A DNA stretch of 64,000 nucleotides from Lysobacter sp. M2-1 (GCF_022662495.1 NZ_JAKPBU010000005.1:124001-188000), one strand, 5' to 3'; counted from the stretch's first letter, positions 1 through 8,161 are shown. Translations and numbers: made by a program. Notes: generated from the letters alone by a model not told the origin.

Positions 1-98
1 ACACCGGGCACTCACAACTTCCGATGCGGATGGTGCAGGACGGCGTCGCCTGGTTCGGCGATCAGACAGCCAATATCGCCATTACCGTGCGGCCGTGA
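1..98 (+). CDS. C-terminal end of a protein cut by the window edge
   Basis: Reading from base 3, an open frame of 31 codons ends in TGA at 96-98. The tail (TGHSQLPMRMVQDGVAWFG, then ...IAITVRP) has the composition of a normal globular C-terminus. The other frames of this stretch read as implausible Arg/Cys-rich text. The rest of the gene lies upstream of the window, so neither family nor start can be given. Confidence 0.5.
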   Translation, partial: TGHSQLPMRMVQDGVAWFGDQTANIAITVRP

Positions 99-236
99 AT
101 TCAAAGCGTTCGGCACGAATCAAAACAGTTCCCCGCATTGTTTTGCGTTTTGCAGTGACCAGGTTCGGCCTGGATTCTGCAGGACCCAAGTCAGTCTGCT
201 GGGCGCGGACGACCCGCGTCGTTGCATTGCGTCCGC

Positions 237-296
237 TTGGGACGTGATGTGTTCACTCGAGACGCGACGCGTTCACTTGGGACGCATCATGACGCG
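237..296. repeat. Three tandem imperfect 20 bp units upstream of the first gene
   Basis: Units at 237-256, 257-276 and 277-296 share the frame TTGGGACG..GA.GCGTTCAC; the third is the most diverged. They lie about 165 bp before the start at 461. Nothing else is recognisable in 99-460, which has no credible ORF. The units could be a repeated operator or a decayed short tandem repeat; the sequence does not decide. Confidence 0.5.
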
Positions 297-460
297 ACTC
301 CCTCTAGTGGCACGCGTGCGCTCCGCTGAGTCGGCACCTCTTCAGAAGTCAATTTTCGGGAGTACGCATCATGCGAAATAGACAGGAAATGCAGACCATA
401 TTACTTGCTGCGCTGGGCGCTCTCAGACGCGCCGCACCGACCACCACCATAGGGGATGTC

Positions 461-2302
461 ATGCATACCTTCTCGTTCTCGACCTCCACGACGATTCGGT
501 CCCTCTGGATAGCCGGTGCGGTCACTTTGTCTTTGGTGGCGACCTTCGCTCGGCCCGCCCAGGCAGCGACCTGCATTCGCAGTGCTAACGGTTACCAGGC
601 GATGGTAGATGATTTCAAAGCGTCGATATCAGAGTTACCAAACGATATTCAATCGGAACAGGGCCGCAAGGGCCTGTTCGTCTACCTCCAGACGTGCGGA
701 AACAGCTGGCTAAGCCAGCTCCCAGAGACAACCAACCTTTTTCCGCAAACGGCTGGCGTAGGAGAAACAAAAAATCTAGCGTGCGGGCTTCAGCCCAGCG
801 ATACAGTCACGGCGGTCAAGTTACAGCAGTTCGAAAAACGAGGCACTACACATCAGATCGTTGATGGTCAGGGAGCGACGATTAGTTTGACCAACGCACG
901 AACAATTCCAACACTTCCAGTCAACCTTCACGTTCCTACACATTTCTTCCATGTGCCAAAGACTGCCTTCGGAAACCAACTGCCCGTGTTACTCACCGAA
1001 TACTTTGCCGCGGCGGAGGAAGGGCGTAGAACACCGCCGGTGACGACCAATGGGCATCTAGACATTTACATCGCCCCCGAAGAGGGACTCGCTCAGACGA
1101 CCAAGGATCAAATAAACGGCGACAAGGAAATTTGTCCCATTCGGATGCTAAACAAGGTGAACTACAGTCAATTGTTTGGATCTGCGGGGGTAGGGCGGCA
1201 GTACTTCAGTGCATCGCGAAGCGTATTCATGGACCCAACCACCGCCGGCCAAGGGTCATTGTGGTCTTGGAAGACGTCCCAGACGTTCAACTTCGGAGAA
1301 GCAATCGACGACCGTGGACTCGACATAAAGCAAATGGAGAGAACCGAGTTGCGCAAAACGATAGCCGTCAGTGCGTATGTGAAGGCGCTCCAACTTAGCA
1401 TCAGAGACGATTTCAAAGATTTGTTCCCGAACATGATCTACGATGAGTATGCCTACCTCTTGGAGGAAAGGCAGGTCGGACAAGACAACACGGGCACCCA
1501 CCTCTGTAGCAGGTTCAACACGTGCGGCAAGTTCGAGAATAGAGAAACGCACGGAACGGTGTACCGTGAATACAAGTTCCATGATCGTTCCTGGCTTGTT
1601 CCGGGTTTCGCCGTGAACACCTTCTGGATGGATGTTGTTCCGCAGCTCGCAATCCAGCCGCAAGAGCGGCCGGGACCCATCACGGAACAACAACGGCTGG
1701 TTTTCTTGAGAAAATATGTAGAAGATGCGGCCGAGACATTTGCCAAGATGCACCTTATAACCGGTCTAACTCTCGTAGCCGGCTACCATGGACAGAACGC
1801 GGTATGGGAGCTCACTGCCAAGAATGGTGCAGTTGCCCCGCTCGACGTAGCCTCGTTTGACACCAAGGTTTACCTCCTTGATTTCGGCGACGGCGGCATC
1901 ATAACCGGAACCCGGCAGTCCCTTGTGGCATCCGATTTCATCGGAGAACAAATCGGAAATGTCGAATGGGAAAAATTCACGACGGGCACGAATAGTCGCC
2001 CAAGTGGCCGAGCGTTCGTGCCGGAAGATCTGTGGACCACTTGGCCGGAGTCCGTTGGGATAGATGTTAAGAGCGAGGACGTGGTAGGTATCGGGTACCG
2101 CAAAACCGAGGCAGATGGTCATTACAAAGCTGCCTATAAAACTGCCTGGCGGACTAGTGTTCAACGAGTACTGCCGAATGAGGTGATCGGCGACGACGTT
2201 ACCCTGGAGCAGTTTATCAATAGCGCACGAGGACACGCTTTCTATACTGCCCTCTATAACAACCCTAATAACTCAGTAGTGCGTGCAGAGCGTCGGAACT
2301 AG
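461..2302 (+). CDS. Secreted protein of unknown function, low GC
   Basis: About 613 residues. I start at 461 because AGGGGAT sits four bases upstream and because the product then opens with a textbook Sec signal peptide (hydrophobic core near residues 14-28, cleavage after PAQA). An in-frame upstream ATG at 371 would bury this signal. The mature part has scattered Cys and no repeat structure. Near residues 443-446 there is HGQN, followed about 30 residues later by DFGDGG (474-479). That arrangement loosely recalls the H.QN...RD core of NIS-siderophore synthetases, but the rest does not match, so I do not assign the family. Base composition is visibly lower in GC and its codon use is more even than in all genes from 3.6 kb on, which suggests horizontal acquisition. 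It has no operon partners. Confidence 0.75.
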   Translation: MHTFSFSTSTTIRSLWIAGAVTLSLVATFARPAQAATCIRSANGYQAMVDDFKASISELPNDIQSEQGRKGLFVYLQTCGNSWLSQLPETTNLFPQTAGVGETKNLACGLQPSDTVTAVKLQQFEKRGTTHQIVDGQGATISLTNARTIPTLPVNLHVPTHFFHVPKTAFGNQLPVLLTEYFAAAEEGRRTPPVTTNGHLDIYIAPEEGLAQTTKDQINGDKEICPIRMLNKVNYSQLFGSAGVGRQYFSASRSVFMDPTTAGQGSLWSWKTSQTFNFGEAIDDRGLDIKQMERTELRKTIAVSAYVKALQLSIRDDFKDLFPNMIYDEYAYLLEERQVGQDNTGTHLCSRFNTCGKFENRETHGTVYREYKFHDRSWLVPGFAVNTFWMDVVPQLAIQPQERPGPITEQQRLVFLRKYVEDAAETFAKMHLITGLTLVAGYHGQNAVWELTAKNGAVAPLDVASFDTKVYLLDFGDGGIITGTRQSLVASDFIGEQIGNVEWEKFTTGTNSRPSGRAFVPEDLWTTWPESVGIDVKSEDVVGIGYRKTEADGHYKAAYKTAWRTSVQRVLPNEVIGDDVTLEQFINSARGHAFYTALYNNPNNSVVRAERRN

Positions 2303-2461
2303 GATACAAGTCTCGCAATTGTCAGCCGGCCACGCCCTCCCGGCTGCCGCAGTGTTTCGGTTCGAAGTGGTACCGCCGCCTCCGTCACCCTTCGAGATCT
2401 AGCCGCTCACGCGGCCCACGCGGTTTGCGCCCAACACTCGTTCGACAACGAAGGGGAAATA

Positions 2462-2559
2462 GGGGTCAGAGTACTTTTTTGTAAATCGAAAGGAGGAGGG
2501 GAAATAGGGTCAGAGATCCATTTTGCGTTGATGAATTTGTACTCTGACCCCTGTTCTTC
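2462..2559. repeat. GGGGTCAGAG repeats and hairpin copy A
   Basis: The gene-free stretch 2303-2662 holds GGGGTCAGAGTAC at 2462-2474 and then a ~62 bp unit at 2498-2559. In the unit, GGGTCAGAG and its complement CTCTGACCC flank an AT-rich loop. The unit is nearly identical to 5243-5305. It lies 3' of the minus-strand gene at 2663-3001 and may act as a transcript-end hairpin, although there is no clear T-tract. Confidence 0.8.
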
Positions 2560-2662
2560 GCCCTGTTATCTGACTTTCTTGCCGAGCACTCAGAAACCCT
2601 CCCTTCTCCTTTACGCCTGCGCAGAACGTCGGGGTTGCAGGCAACCCCGACGAATGCGCCAC

Positions 2663-3001
2663 TTAGTTGGGCGGCGTGCCATTGAGACAATTCTTGGTGA
2701 CCGGAGAATAGCCTGGCCGAGAGATCGTTACTTTCAAACCGCAACCATCTGGGTGGTTTAAGGGGCAGCCGTACACCATCGCAGGCTGAGTTGGGCTGGG
2801 TTGGAATGGAAAGTAGGCATTGCCTGTCGTTTGCCATCCGTAGGTCTCTGTACCGCTCTGGGGCCATGCCTCGCAGTACCCGTCGTATGGATTACCGTAG
2901 TGCTCACATGAGCATCGGGGCGCTGTCTGGGCATGGGCGGCCCCGATCGCGAATGCCGGAACGACAGCAACTGCAAGCGTGAAAAGCACTGATGCTTTCA
3001 T
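2663..3001 (-). CDS. Small secreted Cys-rich protein
   Basis: 112 residues starting at ATG 2999-3001, with AGGAG a few bases upstream on the minus strand. A clear Sec signal peptide (MKASVLFTLAVAVVPAFAIG, cleavage after AHA) precedes a mature domain of about 88 residues. That domain has six cysteines (C-x-C, then four singly placed) and many Tyr, Pro and Gly residues, consistent with a disulphide-stabilised periplasmic or extracellular peptide. I recognise no family. It stands alone between two blocks of GGGGTCAG repeats, with hairpin copy A about 100 bp after its stop. Confidence 0.65.
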   Translation of the reverse strand: MKASVLFTLAVAVVPAFAIGAAHAQTAPRCSCEHYGNPYDGYCEAWPQSGTETYGWQTTGNAYFPFQPSPTQPAMVYGCPLNHPDGCGLKVTISRPGYSPVTKNCLNGTPPN

Positions 3002-3190
3002 GTCGTACTCCTCCTTGGCTGTGATTGCGAATGCATGCGCTGAGCGACGATTCTGCCAATGGCATGCTCGCGAAATGTATCAAGCCAGACGAATGTGGCT
3101 GTGACCTTGATTCCACTTGGCACTGGTGGGAACGACGAGGTAGTTGAGTCGCCAAATCTTCTTCGCCTCCCGAATTGAAGGCAGTAACCC

Positions 3191-3266
3191 GCGTAAGGCG
3201 GGCTTGAGCCCGCCCTACGCCGCCGGGGGAATAGGGGTCAGAGCACGAAAACAGGGGTCAGAGAAC
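3191..3266. repeat. REP-type palindrome followed by two GGGGTCAGAG motifs
   Basis: 3191-3220 is the palindrome GGCGGGC-TTGA-GCCCGCC with GCGTAA/CTACGC flanks, the commonest repeat in this window. GGGGTCAGAG follows at 3234-3243 and again at 3254-3263. There is no gene between 3002 and 3382. Confidence 0.85.
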
Positions 3267-3334
3267 TATTTCATGGGGAAAGTGGTTGGGTTCTCGTTCT
3301 CGATCTGGCTCATGACGATCACCTCGAAAAAGAC

Positions 3335-3357
3335 AAGGGGCCGGATTGCGGCCCCTT
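3335..3357 (-). terminator. Rho-independent terminator, potentially bidirectional
   Basis: A perfect 9 bp stem AAGGGGCCG/CGGCCCCTT encloses a 5 nt loop. On the minus strand it is followed by GTCTTTTT, which fits termination of the truncated minus-strand gene that stops at 3383. On the plus strand the T-run is only four bases. Confidence 0.75.
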
Positions 3358-3382
3358 TTCCAACACAGTTGAAGCCTAACGG

Positions 3383-3536
3383 CTAGATCGTTTCCCACTG
3401 CCCTTCGATCAACCGCGCCATCTCTTCCAACGTCCAGAGCGTCTCTGCCCGCGGCTCGCGCGCCGTGTAGAGAATTCCGGTGAAGAGGTCGATGACCTCC
3501 AGCTGATGCGGCTGAACTTCTACCTTGCCGAAAAAG
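3383..3536 (-). pseudogene. 3' remnant of a gene of unknown function
   Basis: The last ~47 codons (from KVEVQPHQLEVIDLF to ...RLIEGQWETI) read like a normal acidic, helical C-terminus and are followed by a proper terminator. Immediately 5' of this segment the frame runs into the GGGGTCAGAGAA hairpin at 3536-3582 and further repeat sequence. The ATG available at 3637 therefore lies in repeat DNA and encodes low-quality sequence. The upstream part of the gene appears to have been replaced by the repeat element. The family is unknown. Confidence 0.55.
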
Positions 3537-3582
3537 GGGTCAGAGAACATATCTGTTTGAAACCGATAGATTCTCTGACCCC
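3536..3582. repeat. GGGGTCAGAGAA inverted-repeat hairpin
   Basis: GGGGTCAGAGAA at 3536-3547 is the exact complement of TTCTCTGACCCC at 3571-3582, with a 23 nt AT-rich loop. It is another member of the hairpin family seen at 2498 and 5243, but with a different loop. CCTGACCCCG follows directly. Confidence 0.85.
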
Positions 3583-3647
3583 TTTGACCTGACCCCGTTC
3601 CCGAAACGTCTTGCCGTCGGTCGATGCCGTCAGGCAAGGTGGCGGAA

Positions 3648-3665
3648 GTGAACCTGACCCCGTTT
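3648..3665. repeat. Left 18 bp inverted repeat flanking the halogenase
   Basis: GTGAACCTGACCCCGTTT. Its reverse complement matches 17 of 18 bases at 5206-5223, just after the halogenase stop codon. It ends ten bases before the ATG at 3676, so it also overlaps the likely leader of that gene. Confidence 0.85.
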
Positions 3666-3675
3666 CCGGGGAGGC

Positions 3676-5205
3676 ATGGCCATGAACGAGCGCCACATAC
3701 GCAGGATCATCATCGTCGGCGGCGGGACCGCCGGCTGGATGGCGGCGGCGCCCCTGTCGCAGCGACTGCCCCGCCAAGGGCCGATGGGTTGCGAGATCGT
3801 GTTGGTGGAGGCGCCCGATATCGCCACGGTCGGCGTCGGCGAAGCCACCATTCCGCCGATCCGCGTCTTCAACGACTTGCTGGGCCTGGACAACACCGAG
3901 TTCACCAAGCGCACCCAGGGGACCTACAAGCTGGGGATCGAGTTCCGCAATTGGGGACGCATCGGTCACCGCTTTTTCCACGGCTTCGGCGATTTCGGCC
4001 CGCCGATCCAGAACCGCGCGCCCTACCAGCACTGGCTGCGACTGAGCGCGAAGCACCCCGACTTCCCGTCGTATGAAGATTGGTCCACGTCCAGCGTGAT
4101 GGCGCGGCACATGAAGTTCACGCCGCCACTGGCCGGGCCGCGATCGGCCCACAATTCGTATTCGTACGCCTACCAGTTCGATGCCTCGCTGTACGCGGGT
4201 TACCTGCGCGAGTACGCGATGGCGCGTGGCGTGCAGCGCGAGCTTGGCACCGTCGTCGACGTCGAGCTGCGGCCCGAGGACGGATTCGTGGCGGCCGTTC
4301 GCATGGCCGACGGTCGGCGCATCGAGGGCGACCTGTTCATCGATTGCTCGGGGTTCCGAGGCCTGCTGATCGAAGGCGCCATGAAGGCCGGTTACGAGGA
4401 CTGGCGAAAGTGGCTGCCCTGCGATCGCGCGCTCGCGGTTTCCAGTGAACGCACGGAGCCGCTGCGGCCCTACACCACCTCGACCGCGCACGCGCCCGGC
4501 TGGCAATGGACGATCCCGCTGCAGCATCGCACCGGCAGTGGCCTGGTCTACAACAGCGACTGCATCTCCGACGACGAGGCCAGCGCATTGCTGGTCGCCA
4601 ACCTCGAAGGCAAGCCACAGGGCGTGCCCAACCCATTGCGCTTCGTGACCGGCCGGCGCAAGCGTGCCTGGGTCAAGAACGTGGTCGCCCTCGGGCTGGC
4701 GGCGGGCTTCGTGGAGCCGCTGGAGTCCACCAGCATCCACATCATCATGGACGGCGTGGGTTGGCTGGTGGAGTACTTCCCGGATCGCGACTTCCATCCC
4801 TCGCTGGCCGTCGAATTCAACCGCCAGCACGCCGAGCAGTTCGAGTCGACCCGCGATTTCATCGCGATGCACTACCACCTGACGCAGCGCGATGATTCCG
4901 AACTGTGGCGCTACTGCGCGAACATGAAGCTGCCCGAGACGCTGGCGCACCAGATCGACATGTTCCGCGGCACCGGGCGAGTGGTCATGCACCACCAGTT
5001 GGGGTTCCTGGAGCCCTCGTGGGTGTCCATGTACCTCGGCCTGGGCCTGCGGCCCGATCGGCTTGCTCCATTCGTCGAGCACGTGGACGAGCAGGCGCTG
5101 CTGGCCCATTTCATGCGCTTACGCCAGGCGATTGCCGGCACGGTGGCCGAGATGCCAGGCCATGCGGCCTATATCGAGCGCCACGTGAAGGCCGATCCGC
5201 CCTGA
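3676..5205 (+). CDS. Flavin-dependent halogenase, tryptophan halogenase family
   Basis: 509 residues, the usual length for the PF04820 family. The flavin-binding GGGTAGW lies at residues 15-21. The conserved lysine of the active-site tunnel is likely K85 (TYKLGIEFRNWG), and the diagnostic WxWxIP motif is WQWTIP at 276-281. These enzymes use FADH2 from a partner reductase, O2 and halide to make a lysine-bound halogenating species. The substrate cannot be read from the sequence, because many members outside known biosynthetic clusters act on unknown substrates. No flavin reductase, NRPS, PKS or TonB receptor is adjacent. GGGGAGG lies just upstream of ATGGCCATG, so the start may be 3676 or 3682. 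The gene is tightly enclosed by an inverted repeat (3648-3665 / 5206-5223). Confidence 0.9.
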   Translation: MAMNERHIRRIIIVGGGTAGWMAAAPLSQRLPRQGPMGCEIVLVEAPDIATVGVGEATIPPIRVFNDLLGLDNTEFTKRTQGTYKLGIEFRNWGRIGHRFFHGFGDFGPPIQNRAPYQHWLRLSAKHPDFPSYEDWSTSSVMARHMKFTPPLAGPRSAHNSYSYAYQFDASLYAGYLREYAMARGVQRELGTVVDVELRPEDGFVAAVRMADGRRIEGDLFIDCSGFRGLLIEGAMKAGYEDWRKWLPCDRALAVSSERTEPLRPYTTSTAHAPGWQWTIPLQHRTGSGLVYNSDCISDDEASALLVANLEGKPQGVPNPLRFVTGRRKRAWVKNVVALGLAAGFVEPLESTSIHIIMDGVGWLVEYFPDRDFHPSLAVEFNRQHAEQFESTRDFIAMHYHLTQRDDSELWRYCANMKLPETLAHQIDMFRGTGRVVMHHQLGFLEPSWVSMYLGLGLRPDRLAPFVEHVDEQALLAHFMRLRQAIAGTVAEMPGHAAYIERHVKADPP

Positions 5206-5223
5206 AAACGGGGTCAGGTTTAC
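5206..5223. repeat. Right 18 bp inverted repeat flanking the halogenase
   Basis: AAACGGGGTCAGGTTTAC begins at the base after the TGA of the halogenase. It pairs with 3648-3665 (one mismatch). Confidence 0.85.
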
Positions 5224-5242
5224 TTTATCGACACAAGAGCCG

Positions 5243-5305
5243 GGGGAAATAGGGGTCAGAGATCCATTTTGCATTGATGAATTTGTACTCTGACCCCTGT
5301 TCTTC
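5243..5305. repeat. Hairpin repeat copy B
   Basis: Near-identical to 2498-2559: one base differs in the loop and one G is added in the first arm. GGGGTCAGAG and CTCTGACCCC form the arms. It lies 37 bp 3' of the minus-strand lipoprotein gene at 5342. Confidence 0.85.
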
Positions 5306-5341
5306 CCGAGTTGCCTCGTCCCCATGTCGGCCCAGCGGATC

Positions 5342-5794
5342 TCACATGGGTCCGCCTCCGCCACGGCACGTGGGGGGACTGGTTGGCGAGACTTGCACGG
5401 GGCAGCTCTTCAGGCAGTTCGAGCCGCGCGTTGAATTTTCCTCGATGCACGCCACGCGTTCCGGCCCTTCGGGATGCGCGTTGATGCATGCCTGGTAGCC
5501 GTCCGCAGTCTGCTTGGAGCAGCGACTGGAACAGTCGGACCAGCTTGAGTCGTACGTGCATTCCCAGAACTCCGGGCTGGCAAAGAAGTCCTCCAGCGGC
5601 GAGCGCCCGAAAGTATGTGCGGCTCGCAGCTTCGCCCTCAGGTCGCGGTTTTGCTCCTGCATGGCCGCGGCTCCCTTCTCCAGGTCGGCTATACGCTTCT
5701 CCATGCCGTCGCTGCCGGGAGGCGGCCTGCTTCCGCAGCCCGCAAGCGTCAGTACGAGGAGAGAAGCCCATAGAAACGTGATTCCGATGCGCAT
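5342..5794 (-). CDS. Cys-rich lipoprotein with short coiled coil
   Basis: 150 residues. The signal sequence ends in a lipobox LAGC (Cys20), so the protein is expected to be lipid-anchored. Residues ~30-60 (MEKRIADLEKGAAAMQEQNR onward) form a heptad-like charged helix. The rest carries nine further cysteines, with CTYDSSWSDCSSRC and GSNCLKSC clusters, and ends in a Gly-rich tail. No family is recognised. Like the secreted protein at 2663-3001, it is a small exported Cys-rich product followed by a hairpin of the A/B type. Confidence 0.7.
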   Translation of the reverse strand: MRIGITFLWASLLVLTLAGCGSRPPPGSDGMEKRIADLEKGAAAMQEQNRDLRAKLRAAHTFGRSPLEDFFASPEFWECTYDSSWSDCSSRCSKQTADGYQACINAHPEGPERVACIEENSTRGSNCLKSCPVQVSPTSPPTCRGGGGPM

Positions 5795-5878
5795 GTGCCT
5801 GCTCCATTGCTAGTGACCCCTGCAAGCAGGAAAACGATGCCGCAAGTTGGAATCGGACAGGGCTCGATTGCCAAGAGC

Positions 5879-6064
5879 GGGGTCAGGTTCACTTGTCGGA
5901 TGAGTTGCACCTGGGCGGCCGGTGCGCGGGCCGGGCTCCGGCGAAGCGACGTAAGAGCGGCCAGTTCACTTGATCAGAGGGGATGAGGCAGCCTGGAAAG
6001 AAGGGAGGTGTGCGTATCCGATTGAAACCTGATGTTTGGTCCACGTATAAATGAACCTGACCCA
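5879..6064. repeat. 186 bp segment bounded by inverted GGGTCAGGTTCA / TGAACCTGACCC
   Basis: GGGGTCAGGTTCAC at 5879-5892 and TGAACCTGACCC at 6052-6063 face each other. The sequence between has no credible ORF. It resembles a solo copy of the repeat that borders the halogenase. Confidence 0.6.
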
Positions 6065-6120
6065 TTGATTGCTTTATTGTCTTGACTGAAGCGGAACGGG
6101 CATGTGGTGCAGCGCCGCAT

Positions 6121-6222
6121 AAAAAAACCGATATAGCTCGCGCTGAACAATTCATTGGATATGACGCGAAGCGCCTGCCTATCCTTCGCTCGAAGTTGAT
6201 CCATGACAGGTCGTGACACAAC
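6121..6222. repeat. ~100 bp dispersed repeat, copy 1
   Basis: Very similar, in the same orientation, to 13958-14056. Shared blocks include ATAGCTCGCGCTGAACAATT, GCGCCTGCCTAT, TCGAAGTTGATCCA and TCGTGACACAAC. It ends ~78 bp before the symporter start at 6300. Copy 2 ends ~90 bp before the GH43 gene. The segment may be a shared leader/promoter or a remnant of a mobile element. Confidence 0.75.
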
Positions 6223-6299
6223 AGCTCGAGGCACGGCTGGGGCCGCGGCCTGGATTCAAGGCGCCCGGTATCGCCGCCTCAACAATACAAGGGACCGAC

Positions 6300-8015
6300 G
6301 TGCAAACCTCAATTCTGACCACCTTGGACTGGTTCGTCATCGGGTTGTACTTCACCGTGATAGGGGTGGTGGCGTGGTGGTACGGCCGGCACCAGAAGGA
6401 TAGCGTCGATTACTTTCTGGCTGGCCGCAACGCCGGCTTCATTACCATCGGCGCCTCGATTTTCACGTCCAACATCGGCTCGGAACACATCGTTGGCCTC
6501 GCGGGCCAGGGTGCCTCGACCGGCATGGCAATGGCGCACTGGGAGCTGCACGCGTGGGTGCTGATCCTGCTCTCCGGCTTCTTCGTGCCGTTCTACTACA
6601 AGTCCGGCGTGCAAACGATTCCCGAGTTTCTGGAGCGCCGCTTCAACGCGCGGGCGCGCACCATCCTCTCGGTAGTCTCGCTGGTTGCGTATGTGTTCAC
6701 CAAGGTCAGCGTGACCGTGTACGCCGGCGCGATCGTGTTTCAGGCGCTGCTGCCGGACACCTTCGGCTCGCGCGACAACGCGTTCTGGGTGGGCGCATTC
6801 ACCACCGTGATTCTCACGGGCATTTACACGGTGTTCGGTGGCATGCGTGCGATCATGGCGACCGCCACACCACAGGCCGTGATCATCTTGTTCGGTTCGT
6901 TGGTGATCACGTTGACGGGCTTGAGCCGGCTCGGCGCCGGTGCCGGTGTGGGCGCAGGTTGGGGCGAGTTGGTCAGCACCGCGAGCGCCAACGCCGCGCA
7001 GTTTGCCCTGTGGCGGCCGCTGAGCGATCCCGATTTCCCCTGGCTCGGCGTCCTGATCGCCTCGCCCATCATCGGCATCTGGTACTGGTGTACCGATCAA
7101 TACATCGTGCAGCGTGCGCTGTCGGCCAAGGATCTGCAGTCGGCGCGTCGTGGCGCGCTGTTCGGCGGCCTGCTCAAGGTGTGGCCGGTGCTGATCTTCC
7201 TGGTGCCCGGCATGATCGGATGGGCCTTGCATCAGAAGGGCTTGCTGGCGCTGCCCATGAAGATGGTCGATGGCGTCTCGGTGATCGACGGCGACACGGT
7301 GTTCCCGACGCTCGTGACCACGTTGCTGCCCTCGGGCATCCGCGGTTTGATCGTCGCGTGCCTGCTGGCGGCGCTGATGAGCTCGCTCGCGTCGCTGTTC
7401 AACTCGAGCGCCTCGCTGTTCACCGTCGATATTTACGAGAAGCTTCGGCCGGGTCGGTCGGAGCGGCACTTGTTGGCCGTGGGCCGCATCGCGACGACGG
7501 TGGTCGTCGTCGCGGGCCTGCTGTGGATTCCGGTAATGAAAGTGATCTCCGGCGGCGGCTTGTATCAGTATCTGCAAAGTGTGCAGGGTTATCTCGCGCC
7601 GCCGATCACCGCGGTGTTCCTGCTCGGATTATTCTGGAAACGTTTGAACGGTCAGGGCGCGGTGTGGGCCTTGGCCGGCGGCTTCGTGCTCGGCATGTTC
7701 AAGCTGACCTGCCAGGCGTTTTTTGGCGCAGGCAAGATTGAAGAGCCGGCGTTCCTGGCCGCGATCGGCGATTTCAATTTCCTGTACGCGACCGGCATTT
7801 TGTTCGTCGCTAGCGCCATTCTGATGATCGTGGGCTCTCTGACCAGCGAGCCGCCGGCGGACGAGCAGATCAAAGGCCTGACTTACGCCTCGATCCGCGA
7901 GCTGCACGGCGATGAGATCAGCCGCAGCTGGGACACCGGCAATAAAGTGTTGTCTGGGCTCATCGTCGCGCTGGTCCTCGGCATGTATCTGTATTTCAGT
8001 TTCTGGCTGAACTGA
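6300..8015 (+). CDS. Sodium/sugar symporter, SSS (SGLT) family
   Basis: About 571 residues from GTG 6300, which I prefer because membrane-protein sequence begins there (TSILTTLDWFVIGLYFTVIG). An upstream ATG at 6213 adds a non-conserved, charged leader that lies partly in the 100 bp repeat. At least 13 hydrophobic segments are visible. The block FLAGRNAGFITIGASIFTSN followed by IGSEHIVGLAGQGAS is the signature of SGLT-type Na+/sugar transporters, covering the first core helix and sodium site. It should import a monosaccharide into the cytoplasm with Na+. No catabolic operon is attached. The next gene is convergent. Confidence 0.88.
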   Translation: MQTSILTTLDWFVIGLYFTVIGVVAWWYGRHQKDSVDYFLAGRNAGFITIGASIFTSNIGSEHIVGLAGQGASTGMAMAHWELHAWVLILLSGFFVPFYYKSGVQTIPEFLERRFNARARTILSVVSLVAYVFTKVSVTVYAGAIVFQALLPDTFGSRDNAFWVGAFTTVILTGIYTVFGGMRAIMATATPQAVIILFGSLVITLTGLSRLGAGAGVGAGWGELVSTASANAAQFALWRPLSDPDFPWLGVLIASPIIGIWYWCTDQYIVQRALSAKDLQSARRGALFGGLLKVWPVLIFLVPGMIGWALHQKGLLALPMKMVDGVSVIDGDTVFPTLVTTLLPSGIRGLIVACLLAALMSSLASLFNSSASLFTVDIYEKLRPGRSERHLLAVGRIATTVVVVAGLLWIPVMKVISGGGLYQYLQSVQGYLAPPITAVFLLGLFWKRLNGQGAVWALAGGFVLGMFKLTCQAFFGAGKIEEPAFLAAIGDFNFLYATGILFVASAILMIVGSLTSEPPADEQIKGLTYASIRELHGDEISRSWDTGNKVLSGLIVALVLGMYLYFSFWLN

Positions 8016-8043
8016 TCGCGGCCGCGGCGGACTTTCCCTTGGA

Positions 8044-8076
8044 CTTGCGCGGGTTGGCTATGTCCAACTGCGCAAG
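8044..8076. terminator. Hairpin between convergent genes
   Basis: CTTGCGCGGGTTGG and CCAACTGCGCAAG pair with one bulge around a 6 nt loop. It lies 28 bp after the symporter stop and 85 bp after the stop of the convergent M13 peptidase gene. There is no T-tract, so termination is only inferred. Confidence 0.45.
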
Positions 8077-8161
8077 GTCCACGAGATTCAACATGGAGGC
8101 GTGAGAAGCGGGGGCGCCGCTCAAATTCGGCCATTTGCACGCTCTGATTTCCTGATGGTTC

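Noticed and set aside
3520-5109. 529-codon minus-strand ORF across the halogenase
   Set aside because: It is antisense to a gene with complete family motifs, its composition is His/Gln/Arg-rich, and there is no ribosome site; GC-rich shadow frame.
3676-5205. Halogenase as part of a biosynthetic gene cluster
   Set aside because: No NRPS, PKS, RiPP, flavin reductase or transporter gene within 5 kb; neighbours are repeats and small secreted proteins.
6309-7577. Long minus-strand ORF opposite the symporter
   Set aside because: Same codon-shadow effect; the translation is full of His, Gln and Arg without any domain.
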